Shown: piece by piece, positions 16,196 to 25,228 of the stretch
Numbering within the stretch: position 1 is the first letter of the stretch
Layout: each line of letters opens with the position of its first letter
DNA from: Hymenobacter metallicola
GTDB lineage: Bacteria > Bacteroidota > Bacteroidia > Cytophagales > Hymenobacteraceae
DNA length: 64,000 nt
NCBI RefSeq assembly: GCF_004745645.1
Contig: NZ_SRMB01000002.1
Span: 992,001-1,056,000 of the forward strand
Direction of reading: 5' to 3'
The notes under the pieces: generated by a model
Told to the model about the DNA's origin: nothing
The model's database searches: none
The model's input: the letters and a program-made list of their open reading frames with translations, nothing else
Made by a program: the position numbers and the translations under genes

Positions 16196-16981
16196 ATGAA
16201 AAAGCTCCTGCTCCTGCTGCTCAGCCCCGGCGCTCTGCTCTCGGCCGCCCGGGCCCAAACCGTTTCCGGCCTCATTCAGTACGAAGCGGCCCAAAAGGTA
16301 AACCCCAACCAGATGCGCGTGGTCGTGAATGGGCAGGAAGTAAAGCCCGGCAGCCCCGACTTTCCCACCGACATTTCCGACGTGCGCAACTTTGGCGTAA
16401 CGGTCAGCTTTTCCGGGGGCTACGCCCGCGAGGAGCGCCAGAATGCGGCCATGCGCACGATTGTGGAAGGCGGCCCCGGCGCAGCCCCGCAGATGACCAA
16501 CCTGGGCAAGCCCTTCGAGGAAGTGGTGTACGTGAGTCAGCCCGAAAACAAGCTCAGCACGGTGGTAACGGTGAAGAAAAACGAAACCACGACCACCTAC
16601 CGCTCCGACAAGCCCCTAACCCAGGCGGCCGGCTGGCAGACGACCGACCAGACCAAGAAAATTGCGGGCTACACCTGCCGCAAGGCCACGGTGCCGTTCA
16701 AGAACCAGACCTACACCATCTGGTACACCACCGAGCTACCCTTCACCTATTCGCCCGTCAGTGAGCTGCTGCCCGACAAAGGCGTGGTGCTGGCCCTGGA
16801 AAGCCCGCGGGAACAGTTTAAAGCCAGCAAAGTAGACCTCAAAGCCGTGGCCGAGCAGGACGTGCGCCCCACCGAAAAGGCCCAGACCGTGACGCCCGCC
16901 GAGCTAAACGACCTGCGCGACAAGGCCCGGGCCGACTTCCGCCTCAAGCTCATGGAAGGCGAAGGCGCCGGCCGCCGATAA
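16196..16981 (+). CDS. GLPGLI family periplasmic protein
   Basis: A 261-residue exported protein with a signal peptide (KKLLLLLLSPGALLSAARAQ). GLIQYEAAQ near the N-terminus, IAGYTCRKATVPF in the middle and WYTTELPF after it are the hallmarks of the GLPGLI family of Bacteroidota, small envelope proteins of unknown function that are usually encoded next to a TonB-dependent-like barrel. Here the barrel gene follows 3 bp after the stop, so the two are translationally close and probably work together. The operon faces away from a two-component system across shared repeats. No enzymatic motif is visible. Confidence 0.88.
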   Translation: MKKLLLLLLSPGALLSAARAQTVSGLIQYEAAQKVNPNQMRVVVNGQEVKPGSPDFPTDISDVRNFGVTVSFSGGYAREERQNAAMRTIVEGGPGAAPQMTNLGKPFEEVVYVSQPENKLSTVVTVKKNETTTTYRSDKPLTQAAGWQTTDQTKKIAGYTCRKATVPFKNQTYTIWYTTELPFTYSPVSELLPDKGVVLALESPREQFKASKVDLKAVAEQDVRPTEKAQTVTPAELNDLRDKARADFRLKLMEGEGAGRR

Positions 16982-16983
16982 GC

Positions 16984-19785
16984 ATGGGCCGGCTTCTTTT
17001 CCTTGTTGGAATGCTGCTGGCCTACGGGGCGCCTACCCAGGCCCAGCCGGCCCCGGCCAGCAAAGGCAGCATCAGCGGCACCGCCATCGACTCCCTGACT
17101 GGCAAGGTGCTACGCGAAGCTTCGGTGTCATTGCTGGCGGCCCGCGACTCATCCTACCTGACCTTCACTATCACCGACGGCGACGGGCAGTTTGTGTTGC
17201 GCAATGTGGCCCCGGGCTCCTATCAGGTCCTCGTTACGTTTCTGGGGTACCGCAGCCGGCTGGTGGCCGTGCAGCTGACGGCAGCCCACCCCACGGTTAC
17301 GCTCGGCTTGCTGCGGCTGCGCGCCTATAGCCAGTCCCTGGGCGAAGTTGTGGTGCAGCAGGAACGAGCCCCGGTGTCCATTTCCGGCGACACGCTGGCC
17401 TTCAGCGCCCGGGCGTTCAAAACCCAGCCCAATGCCGCCGTCGAGGCCCTGCTCAAAAAGCTACCAGGCGTGGAAGTCGACCGGGCCGGCAACATCCGGG
17501 CCCAGGGACAGGCCGTGAGCCGGGTGCTGGTGGATGGCAAACCCTTCTTCGGCGACGACCCCAAGATGGCCACCCGCAACCTGCCGGCCGACATCATCGA
17601 CCAGGTGCAGCTTTTTGCCCAGCAAAGCGACCAGGCCGCCTTTTCGGGCATCGACGACGGCTCGCAGCAGCGGACGATTAACCTGGTAACCAAGCGCGAC
17701 AAGCGCCGCGGCTACTTTGGGACCAACGGCGCGGGCCTGGGCACCGACGGCCGCTACCAGGCCCGCCTGGGCGTGAACCGCTTCAACAACGGCCGCCAGC
17801 TTTCGGCCCTGGGCATGGCCAACAACATCAACCAGCAAGGATTTTCCTCCAACGGCGGTCCGGCCACGATGACGCCCGGCCCGCCCGCCGGCGGTAACGG
17901 CGGCAGCGGGCGGGTGCGCGTGGGAGGCCCCGACAGCCGCGGCCCCGACTCCGATAATGAGCAGCCCAATAACCTGCTCGAATCGGGGGCGGTGGGGCTG
18001 AACTACCGCGACGCCTGGGGCAAGCGGGCCGAAGTGGCAACAAGCTACCTGGGCAGCCGCACCCGGGTGCTAACCGAGCAGCAGCGCCACCGGAAAACTG
18101 CCACCACCACCCCCGACCTGGGCAGTGAAGGAGCCCCACCTTTTATCACCGACCAGCAACTGAACGCCCGGGAAACGAATCTGAGTCAGCGGCTTAACCT
18201 GCGGCTCGACTACAAGCTCGATTCGTTGACCACGGTGCGCCTGACGCCCTTCGTAGCCTGGCAGCGCCCGGGGCAAATCCAGACCAGTACCCAGCAGGCC
18301 ACCCGGGCCGGGCAGGTGCTCAACCAGGGCCAGCTACGCTACACGTCGGAGCGCCCCGTGCTGAACGGGGCCAACAACCTGCTGCTCATGCGCAAGTTCG
18401 CCAAGGACGGCCGCACCCTGTCGGCCAACCTAAATACCGTGCTTTCGGATCAGGACGAGCACACCACGAACCAGGCCCTCAACACGTTTTTCACCGATGC
18501 CGGCCCCACCCGCACCACGCGGCTCGACCAGCAGATTGGAGAAAGCAGCGGCAGCCAGACCAACGTGCTACACCTGTCGTACACCGAGCCCCTGTCGCTG
18601 AGTCGGCGGCTGGAAGCGCACTACAACCTGACGGACATCGGCCACCAGGCCGACCGCGCCGTGTACGACTACTCCGAAGCCACCGGCCGCTACGATGCCC
18701 GTAGCCCCCAGCTCAGCAACCGCTTCGACAGCCGCTTTCAGACCCACCGCACCGGCCTGACCTGGCAGACCCGCCGCCTGCGCTACACCTACGCCCTGGG
18801 CCTCGATGCCCTGCAAGGTCGCCTGCGGACGACGGACCGCACGGCCGCCACTACCTTCGGCCAAAACTTTAGCAAGCTGCTTCCCAATGCGTTACTCACC
18901 CTGAACGGGGGCCAGAACCGCACTCTGCGCCTGAACTATCGTACCCGCCTGAACGCGCCATCGGCGGCCCAGCTCCAGCCCGTTGTCGACAACACCAACC
19001 CGCTGAACCGGCAGCTGGGCAACCCGGCCCTGGCCCCCGAGTACGCCCACTCCCTGCTCACGACTTACAGCCAGTTCAACGCCCGCAACAACCGCAGCGT
19101 CTTCGTGCTGCTCGATGCGGCCCAGGTCCGGAACCGCCTTGTGGCTGCTACCACCATCAGCCCCACCGGCGTGCAAACTACCCAGCCGGTGAATGCCGAC
19201 GGCTACCGGGCCCTGAACGGGTTTCTGTCGTTGGGTCAGCGCCTGGCGGCCCACAAAATCAACCTGAACCTGACCACCAGCAGCAGCTACACCCACGGGC
19301 CCAGCTTCGTGAACGGCGAAACCAACCTGGCCCGCACCTGGACCCTCGGCCAGGGCCTGAGCGTGAACTCCGCCTACAACGACCAGCTCGAATTCAGCTT
19401 CAGCGCCAACGTTACCTACCAACGGGCCCGCTACTCGCTGCTGGGTGGCCAGAACTCGGCCTTTTTCACCCAAACGCTGACGGCCGATGTGCTCTACCAG
19501 CTGCCCGCCCATGTTGTCGTCAGCTCGGATGTATGGGTAGTCAACAACACGGGCCGCTCGGCGGGCTACAACCAGCGGGTCGGGCTCTGGAACCTGAGTG
19601 TGGCCAAGCAGCTGCTGGCCAACCAGCAAGCGGAGGTGAAACTACAGGTGTATGACCTGCTGAACCAGAACCGTAGCGTAGTGCGCAACGTGACCGACAC
19701 CTACCTGGAAGACGTCCGCAGCCGGGTGCTGACCCAGTATTTTCTGCTGAGCTTTACCTACACGCTCCGCAAATTTGGGGTGTAG
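16984..19785 (+). CDS. Outer membrane beta-barrel protein (TonB-dependent receptor-like) with CarboxypepD-reg domain
   Basis: A 933-residue outer-membrane protein. After the signal peptide (MGRLLFLVGMLLAYGAPTQA) a carboxypeptidase-regulatory-like domain covers about 28-110 (ISGTAIDSLTGKVLREASV), followed by a plug-like domain (LLKKLPGVEVDRAGNI, VLVDGKPFFGDDPKMA) and a long beta-barrel with a Gly/Pro/Asn-rich loop near residue 295-325. The last strand ends LSFTYTLRKFGV. This is the barrel subgroup normally paired with GLPGLI proteins. Its cargo is unknown. It starts 3 bp after the GLPGLI gene and should share the promoter beside the phased repeats. Confidence 0.9.
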   Translation: MGRLLFLVGMLLAYGAPTQAQPAPASKGSISGTAIDSLTGKVLREASVSLLAARDSSYLTFTITDGDGQFVLRNVAPGSYQVLVTFLGYRSRLVAVQLTAAHPTVTLGLLRLRAYSQSLGEVVVQQERAPVSISGDTLAFSARAFKTQPNAAVEALLKKLPGVEVDRAGNIRAQGQAVSRVLVDGKPFFGDDPKMATRNLPADIIDQVQLFAQQSDQAAFSGIDDGSQQRTINLVTKRDKRRGYFGTNGAGLGTDGRYQARLGVNRFNNGRQLSALGMANNINQQGFSSNGGPATMTPGPPAGGNGGSGRVRVGGPDSRGPDSDNEQPNNLLESGAVGLNYRDAWGKRAEVATSYLGSRTRVLTEQQRHRKTATTTPDLGSEGAPPFITDQQLNARETNLSQRLNLRLDYKLDSLTTVRLTPFVAWQRPGQIQTSTQQATRAGQVLNQGQLRYTSERPVLNGANNLLLMRKFAKDGRTLSANLNTVLSDQDEHTTNQALNTFFTDAGPTRTTRLDQQIGESSGSQTNVLHLSYTEPLSLSRRLEAHYNLTDIGHQADRAVYDYSEATGRYDARSPQLSNRFDSRFQTHRTGLTWQTRRLRYTYALGLDALQGRLRTTDRTAATTFGQNFSKLLPNALLTLNGGQNRTLRLNYRTRLNAPSAAQLQPVVDNTNPLNRQLGNPALAPEYAHSLLTTYSQFNARNNRSVFVLLDAAQVRNRLVAATTISPTGVQTTQPVNADGYRALNGFLSLGQRLAAHKINLNLTTSSSYTHGPSFVNGETNLARTWTLGQGLSVNSAYNDQLEFSFSANVTYQRARYSLLGGQNSAFFTQTLTADVLYQLPAHVVVSSDVWVVNNTGRSAGYNQRVGLWNLSVAKQLLANQQAEVKLQVYDLLNQNRSVVRNVTDTYLEDVRSRVLTQYFLLSFTYTLRKFGV

Positions 19786-19878
19786 CTCGGGGTGGGGCAG
19801 CCTTCCTAAGGGGCTCGGCACGGCCGGCTCTGTTCCGGTTTAAAAACAAAGTAGAATAGCTTGGGTGAGAGTCAAATG

Positions 19879-19914
19879 ACTATTAGCTGAACAATATACG
19901 GTTCAGCTAATAGT
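19879..19914. promoter_or_regulatory. Inverted repeat before the TPR kinase-like gene
   Basis: ACTATTAGCTGAAC and its exact complement are separated by AATATACG, giving 14-bp arms. It lies 18 bp before the next start codon and 94 bp after the barrel gene. It could terminate the barrel operon or be an operator for the downstream gene; the AT-rich stem and its closeness to the ATG slightly favour an operator. Confidence 0.5.
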
Positions 19915-19932
19915 TGTTTCTTACTTTTACAC

Positions 19933-21987
19933 ATGCGGAGACTATTTACCGTACTATTTTTTAGTTACTGCCTGCTGCTAAGTACTCGGTTGCAGGCGCA
20001 AAGCCCGCAGACGGCTGGGCTGCGCCGGGCCCTGGCGGCCGCCCGGCACGACACTACCCGCGTGCTGCTGTTGGCCGACTTGAGCAGCACCTACCGTTAC
20101 TCCCGCTTCGATTCGGTCGAGTTCTACGCCCGCAAAGGCCTGGCGCTGGCCCGGCAAATTGGCTACCCCAAGGGCGAGGGCCGCTGCCTTTCCCGCCTGG
20201 GCATTCTAACCAGTGAGCGAGGCAACCTGCCCCAGGCCCTGCGCATTGACTTACAGGCCCTGCAGCTGCACGAAGAAAGTCACGACTGGGAAGGCATGGC
20301 CCGCACTTTCAACCAAATGGGCCTGCTCTACCACGCCCTGGAAGATTACCGGCCCGCCCTAGCTTATTATTTCCAGGCCAAAAACCTCTACGAGCAGCAC
20401 GGCGTGGGCGACGACTCCCAGCTGATTAGCGTGTTTACCAACCTGGGGGCCAGCTACGAAGGTCGCCGCCAACTCGACTCCGCCGCGTATTATCTCAACA
20501 AGGCCTATGCCCTCACCCGGCAGTCGGGCACGGTGCACCAGAGCTGCTGGGGCAACCCGCGGCCCTACGTGCTGCGCGAACTGGGCTTGCTGCAGGCCTC
20601 GCGCGGGCAGGATGCGCAAGCCCTGGACTACTACCGCCAGAGTGCCCGGGTGGCATTTCCGGAAAACGACCTGCGCAGTGCTTGCCGGGCCTATCAGTAC
20701 ATGGCCGAGCTCTACCACCGCCGCTACCAAACCGATTCGAGCGTGTATTATGCCCGCAAGTCGCTGGCCCTGGGGCAGGCCCTGCCCTTCGTGATTGGGG
20801 TAGTGCACACCAGCAAGCTGCTAACTTCCGCCTTTGAGGCCCAGGCCAACTCCGACAGCACCCTGAAGTACATGCGCGTGCTGCGCCAGGCCCAGGACAG
20901 CTTGTACAACCCGCAGCGCATCAAGCAGCTAGATGCCATTGGCTTTGCCGAGCAGCAGCGCCTGCGCCAGCTCGAAGCCGAGCAGCGGCAAACCCAGGCC
21001 CGCAACCGGCTCTTCTTTCTGACTGCCGGGCTGGGCTTTCTGATTCTGGTATCCTTGCTGCTGTGGCGCAACGTGCGACAGCAGCAACGGGCCAACCGCC
21101 AGCTGTCGGCGCTTAATCAGGAAATTACCGAGCAGCGCGACCGGCTGGGCCAGATGCTGCACGAGCTCAAAACCACCCAAAGCCAACTGGTGCTACGCGA
21201 AAAAATGGCTTCCCTGGGCGAGCTGATGGCCGGAGTGGCCCAGGAGATTCAGACGCCCGTCAACAACACCCGCGACCTGGCCGGCGTCAGCGCCGACCTG
21301 ATTGAGGACCTGCGCAAAGAACTGGCCGGCCTGGACGTGCAGATGGAAGACCCCGGCGCTCTGAATGACAAGCTACTGATGCTGACCCAGTATCAGAACA
21401 GCATTATCCGTTCCAGCCAGCGGGCGGCGTCTATTGTGCGAGGCATGGTGGAATACGCGCAGAGCAGCCCCGGCCCCCGGCAGCTTACCGATGTCAATGC
21501 TTTTGTGGAAGACTACCTGCGGCTAACTTACCACGACATCCGGGCCAAAAACCGCAACTTCTACGCGGCCCTGCTACCCACTCTCGACCCCGCCGTGGGC
21601 AACTTATCCATCCTTCGCCACGACTTGGGCCGGGTGTTGGTCAGCTTGTTTACCAGTGCTTTTTTCTCGGTGCAGCAGCGCCAACTATTAGCCCAGGAAG
21701 GCTATGTGCCCCAAGTCGCCGTCGGTACGCGCAGCAGCCCCGGCCACATCGAAATTTGGGTGCGCGACAACGGTATCGGCATTCGGGCGTCGCAGTTGCC
21801 CATGGTCTTCGAGCGGTTTTCCCCGGCCAAAACCGGCGACAACGACCTGGGCCTGGCCCTGAGCTACGACCTGATTACCAAAGGGCACGGCGGCACGCTC
21901 ACCGTCGAGTCGGAGGAAGGAGAATTCACCGAGTTTCTTATTACGCTGCCCCTAACGGCTCCCTCCGAGCCGACTTCGGTAGCATAG
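19933..21987 (+). CDS. TPR-containing histidine-kinase-like protein lacking the phospho-acceptor His
   Basis: A 684-residue protein with a signal peptide (LLLSTRLQAQ), about six tetratricopeptide repeats at 30-340, a membrane helix at about 357-376, a coiled coil and a kinase-like core. In close relatives the dimerisation helix reads GIAHEIQNPLN; here it is GVAQEIQTPVN, with Gln437 (codon 21241-21243) in place of the phosphorylated His. The N box is also changed: SLFTSAFFSV, with Thr574-Ser575 where Asn-Asn is usual. The G1 box DNGIGI and a G2-like region (LGLALSYDLITKGHGG) are kept. It is therefore probably a pseudokinase that signals by protein contact. No response regulator is adjacent. 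The gene converges on the GNAT gene. Confidence 0.88.
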   Translation: MRRLFTVLFFSYCLLLSTRLQAQSPQTAGLRRALAAARHDTTRVLLLADLSSTYRYSRFDSVEFYARKGLALARQIGYPKGEGRCLSRLGILTSERGNLPQALRIDLQALQLHEESHDWEGMARTFNQMGLLYHALEDYRPALAYYFQAKNLYEQHGVGDDSQLISVFTNLGASYEGRRQLDSAAYYLNKAYALTRQSGTVHQSCWGNPRPYVLRELGLLQASRGQDAQALDYYRQSARVAFPENDLRSACRAYQYMAELYHRRYQTDSSVYYARKSLALGQALPFVIGVVHTSKLLTSAFEAQANSDSTLKYMRVLRQAQDSLYNPQRIKQLDAIGFAEQQRLRQLEAEQRQTQARNRLFFLTAGLGFLILVSLLLWRNVRQQQRANRQLSALNQEITEQRDRLGQMLHELKTTQSQLVLREKMASLGELMAGVAQEIQTPVNNTRDLAGVSADLIEDLRKELAGLDVQMEDPGALNDKLLMLTQYQNSIIRSSQRAASIVRGMVEYAQSSPGPRQLTDVNAFVEDYLRLTYHDIRAKNRNFYAALLPTLDPAVGNLSILRHDLGRVLVSLFTSAFFSVQQRQLLAQEGYVPQVAVGTRSSPGHIEIWVRDNGIGIRASQLPMVFERFSPAKTGDNDLGLALSYDLITKGHGGTLTVESEEGEFTEFLITLPLTAPSEPTSVA

Positions 21988-22077
21988 CCAAGGTGTATCC
22001 TCAGCCTCGCTTAATCAGGCCAATGGCAGGTTCGACTGTTGTTAGAAGCCAACGGGCCTGCTAACCGGTGAACCTGC

Positions 22078-22602
22078 CTACAGCTTCTTTTCCAGCACCA
22101 GCAGCTCCAGCGGCTGGCGCGGGATACCGAAGCGCGGATTGTCCGGGAAAGGCACCGTAGCCCCGGTGCGCTGGTAGCCCAGCCGCTCGTACCAGGCCAG
22201 CAGCTCTGCCCGCACCGATATAACCGTGATTTTCATACGACTACAGCTCTGCTCCCGAGCGTAGGAGTCGGCGGCAGCCAAGAGCTGGCGCCCGATACCC
22301 GCGTTTTGCCGAGTAGCATCCACCGAGAGCATGCCCAGGTACATCGTGGCCGCCGGCTGCCGCTGCAAATACACGGAGCCCACCAGTTGCCCGCCCTCCT
22401 GGTGAGCCATAAGCAACACCGCTTCTTCAGCGGCCAGCATTTCCGCCAACGACTCCGCATCAATACGGGGCCCGTCGAGCAGGTTGGCTTCCGTCGTCCA
22501 GCCCAGCCGGGAGGTGTCGCCGCGGTACACGCTGTTGACGAAAGCAACCAGGGCAGGAATGTCGAGGGCCGTGGCGGGCCGGATGGTGAGAGTCGGGGTC
22601 AT
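22078..22602 (-). CDS. GNAT family N-acetyltransferase
   Basis: A 174-residue acetyltransferase starting at ATG 22602-22600 (MTPTLTIRPATALDIPALV). The acetyl-CoA site is visible as LSVDATRQNAGIGRQLL (the Q/R-x-x-G-x-G/A loop), followed by KITVISVRAELLAWYERLGYQ near the C-terminus. This is the single-domain GNAT fold; the acceptor cannot be predicted. It is divergent from the ABC transporter genes with 51 bp between the two starts, so a shared promoter region is likely. Its 3' end converges on the TPR kinase-like gene. Confidence 0.88.
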   Translation of the reverse strand: MTPTLTIRPATALDIPALVAFVNSVYRGDTSRLGWTTEANLLDGPRIDAESLAEMLAAEEAVLLMAHQEGGQLVGSVYLQRQPAATMYLGMLSVDATRQNAGIGRQLLAAADSYAREQSCSRMKITVISVRAELLAWYERLGYQRTGATVPFPDNPRFGIPRQPLELLVLEKKL

Positions 22603-22653
22603 AACACAAAAGTATACCTTGGCGGTTGTTGCGCTGTCCTTCTTCCCTACTGC

Positions 22654-23628
22654 ATGCCTGAATCGGTTGCCCCAGTTATTCGCGCCACGCAGCTGCACAA
22701 GCGCTACGGTGCCCACGCGGTGGTGCAGAACGTGTCGTTTGCGCTGCAGCCCGGCGAAACGCTGGTTTTGCTGGGCCCCAGCGGCTGCGGCAAAACGACG
22801 TTGCTCAAGATGCTCAACCGCCTCGTGGAGCCCGACGCCGGCTCTATCGAGGTCAACGGCCAGGACGTGCGCCACCAGCGGCCCGAGCAGCTACGCCGGG
22901 GCATGGGCTACGTTATTCAGCAGGTTGGCTTGCTGCCCCACTACACGGTGGCCGAGAATATTGCGGTGGTTCCGCGGCTGCTCGGGCAGTCGGCCGCTGC
23001 CATTGCTCACCGCACCCAGGCCCTGCTGACCCGCCTGCACCTGCCGCCCGAGCGCTACGCCGGGCAGTACCCACACCAGCTGTCGGGCGGGCAGCAGCAG
23101 CGCGTGGGCCTGGCCCGGGCGCTGGCCGCCGACCCGCCTATTATCCTGCTGGATGAGCCCTTCGGCGCCCTCGACCCCATCACGCGGGCCAGCATCCGGC
23201 GCGAGTTTCGGGAGCTCGACGAACTGCGCCACAAAACCGTTGTGCTGGTGACCCACGACGTGACGGAGGCCTTCGAGCTGGCCGACCGGATTCTGCTGCT
23301 CAATGCCGGACAGGTGCAACAGCTGGGTACGCCGCGGGAGCTGCTGTTTCAGCCCGCCAACGCCTTTGTGCGCCACTTTTTTGCCGCCGAGCGGCTGGCC
23401 CTGCAGCTACGCACCCTCACCCTGGCCGACCTAGCCCCTTTCTTGCCTTCATTGGCTGGTAAAGCGGCGGCGAGTGGGCTAGCTCCAACCACGGTGCAGG
23501 ACGCGCTGGAAGCCCTGACCAACGCCGACGGCAACTTCCCCAAGTCGTCTTACCCCTTCGACCTGGCCCAGCTGATGGCAGCGTTTGGGCAGGCGCTGCA
23601 ACGAGAGGAGGCCGCATGGAAACACTAA
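22654..23628 (+). CDS. ABC transporter ATP-binding protein, quaternary amine type (OpuCA/ProV-like)
   Basis: A 324-residue ATPase starting at MPESVAPVIRATQL. Walker A is GPSGCGKTT, the signature LSGGQQQRVGLARAL, Walker B IILLDEPFGALD, and the switch His lies in VLVTHDVTEA. FGALDPITR after Walker B and the extended C-terminus (about 240-324) are typical of the glycine-betaine/choline group. The gene overlaps the permease fusion by 13 bp, so the two are translationally coupled and form a complete importer without a separate binding protein. Compatible solute, choline or ergothioneine uptake are all possible; sequence alone does not choose among them. Confidence 0.92.
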   Translation: MPESVAPVIRATQLHKRYGAHAVVQNVSFALQPGETLVLLGPSGCGKTTLLKMLNRLVEPDAGSIEVNGQDVRHQRPEQLRRGMGYVIQQVGLLPHYTVAENIAVVPRLLGQSAAAIAHRTQALLTRLHLPPERYAGQYPHQLSGGQQQRVGLARALAADPPIILLDEPFGALDPITRASIRREFRELDELRHKTVVLVTHDVTEAFELADRILLLNAGQVQQLGTPRELLFQPANAFVRHFFAAERLALQLRTLTLADLAPFLPSLAGKAAASGLAPTTVQDALEALTNADGNFPKSSYPFDLAQLMAAFGQALQREEAAWKH

Positions 23629-25187
23629 AGGAACTACTGACCTTCTGGCACTTACAGGCCGGCAAACTAGGAGACCAAATTCAGCAGCACATCGGGCTTA
23701 CCGCCGCTTCCTTGCTGCTGGCAGTGCTGCTGGGGGTTCCGCTGGGCTTGCTGCTCACGCGGCGGCCACGCTGGGCTCCGGCCGTGCTGGGCGTGGCGGG
23801 GGCCTTGCAAACCGTGCCCAGCATTGCCCTGCTCGGCTTCCTGATTCCGCTGCTGGGCATTGGGCCCCGGCCCGCCATTTTCGCGCTGTTCCTGTATTCG
23901 TTGCTGCCCATCATCCGCAACACGCTCACGGGCATTCAGGGCGTGAGCCCGGCGGTAGTTGAAGCAGCCCGCGGGCTGGGGCTCACGGACGGGCAGATTC
24001 TGCGGCGCGTTGAGTTGCCGCTGGCTCTGCCGGTGCTGTTTGCCGGCATCCGCACGGCTACCGTAATCAATGTGGGCGTAGCTACCCTGGCGGCATATGT
24101 GGCGGCCGGGGGCCTGGGCGAGTTTATTTTCGGCGGCATTGCTCTCAACAACCCGGTTATGATTCTGGCTGGCGCCCTGCCCGCGGCGGCCCTGGCCCTG
24201 GCCTTCGATGCTGCTTTGGCGGGTCTGCAGCGGCTCAGTGCGCGGCGGCTGGTACGGGTGGGCGCGGCCCTGCTCGTGCTGCTGCCGGTGCTGGGCGTAT
24301 TGTATGTGCTGCCCCAGGCGGCGGGCAAGCTGCTGGCTGGCTTTAGCCCCGAGTTTGTGGGCCGGGCCGATGGGTTGCCGGGGTTGAAAAACGCCTACCA
24401 GCTGCGCCGCCTGCCCAGCGTAGTGCTGGCCCCGGCACTGGTGTATGAGGCCGCCCGCCATCAGGATGTCGACCTGATTGACGGCTACTCCACCGACGGC
24501 CGGATTCGGGCCTACAACCTGCTGGTGCTGCAGGACGACCGGCGCGTGTTTCCGCCCTACTACGCCGCGCCGGTCATACGCCCGGCCGTGCTGGCGGCGC
24601 ATCCCGAGCTGGCTCCGGTGCTGGCCCAGCTGGCCGGGCAGATTTCCGACTCGGTGATGACCAACCTGAACTACCGGGTCGACTACCTGCACCAGGAGCC
24701 CCGGGCCGTGGCCCACGCCTTTTTGCGGCGCCGGGGCCTGTGGCGCACGCCCCGGCCCCTGGCCCCCGGCGCACCCGTGGTACGCCTGGGCTCCAAGATT
24801 TTTGCCGAGCAATATATTCTGGTAGAACTGTACGCGGCCCTGATTCGGGGCAACACTGGGCTGGCCGTGGAAACCAAAACGGGCCTGGGGGGCACCACCA
24901 TTTGCTTTGAAGCCCTGCGCACCGGCGAAATCGACCTGTATCCCGAGTACACCGGCACCGGCCTGCAGGTGCTCTTGCAGCCCTCCGCCGCCGTGCTCGA
25001 CTCGCTGGGCGGCAGCCCACCGGCCGTGTTTCACTACGTGCAGCAGGAGTTTCGGCGGCGCTACGGGCTGGAATGGCTGGCCCCGCTGGGTTTCAACAAC
25101 ACGTACGCTCTGCTCATGCGCCGGCAGCAGGCCCGGGAACTGGGCATCAGCTCTATTTCCCAACTAAGCCGCTATTTGCGCCACTAA
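23616..25187 (+). CDS. ABC permease fused to a circularly permuted OpuAC-type substrate-binding domain
   Basis: A 523-residue protein. Residues 1-210 are a BPD_transp_1 permease with the EAA-type loop (VVEAARGLGLTDGQILRRVELP); an extra helix follows at 213-232. The OpuAC-type binding domain has its halves in reversed order. Residues 238-375 match the normal C-terminal half (FSPEFVGRADGLPGL, LIDGYSTDGRI, FPPYYAAPV, VMTNLNYRVD), and residues 387-523 match the normal N-terminal half (VRLGSKIFAEQYIL, GEIDLYPEYTGTG, GFNNTYALL, ISSISQLSRYL). A proline-rich linker near 376-386 joins the old ends. Ligand-contact motifs from both halves survive, so the fold should still bind a quaternary amine or similar ligand. 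It overlaps the ATPase gene by 13 bp. Confidence 0.9.
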   Translation: METLKELLTFWHLQAGKLGDQIQQHIGLTAASLLLAVLLGVPLGLLLTRRPRWAPAVLGVAGALQTVPSIALLGFLIPLLGIGPRPAIFALFLYSLLPIIRNTLTGIQGVSPAVVEAARGLGLTDGQILRRVELPLALPVLFAGIRTATVINVGVATLAAYVAAGGLGEFIFGGIALNNPVMILAGALPAAALALAFDAALAGLQRLSARRLVRVGAALLVLLPVLGVLYVLPQAAGKLLAGFSPEFVGRADGLPGLKNAYQLRRLPSVVLAPALVYEAARHQDVDLIDGYSTDGRIRAYNLLVLQDDRRVFPPYYAAPVIRPAVLAAHPELAPVLAQLAGQISDSVMTNLNYRVDYLHQEPRAVAHAFLRRRGLWRTPRPLAPGAPVVRLGSKIFAEQYILVELYAALIRGNTGLAVETKTGLGGTTICFEALRTGEIDLYPEYTGTGLQVLLQPSAAVLDSLGGSPPAVFHYVQQEFRRRYGLEWLAPLGFNNTYALLMRRQQARELGISSISQLSRYLRH

Positions 25188-25206
25188 GCGCGTGGCTTTG
25201 GCGCAA
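25176..25206. terminator. Possible bidirectional terminator between converging genes
   Basis: TTGCGCCA at 25176 and TGGCGCAA at 25199 form 8-bp arms around a 15-nt loop, overlapping the stop codon of the permease fusion. It lies between convergent genes. There is no strong T-run. Confidence 0.35.
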
Positions 25207-25228
25207 GCTTACTCGGCTCCATTCTTTC

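Noticed and set aside
23667..25163. 498-codon open frame on the minus strand
   Set aside because: It is the antisense of the permease fusion and is rich in Gln, Gly and His without domains.
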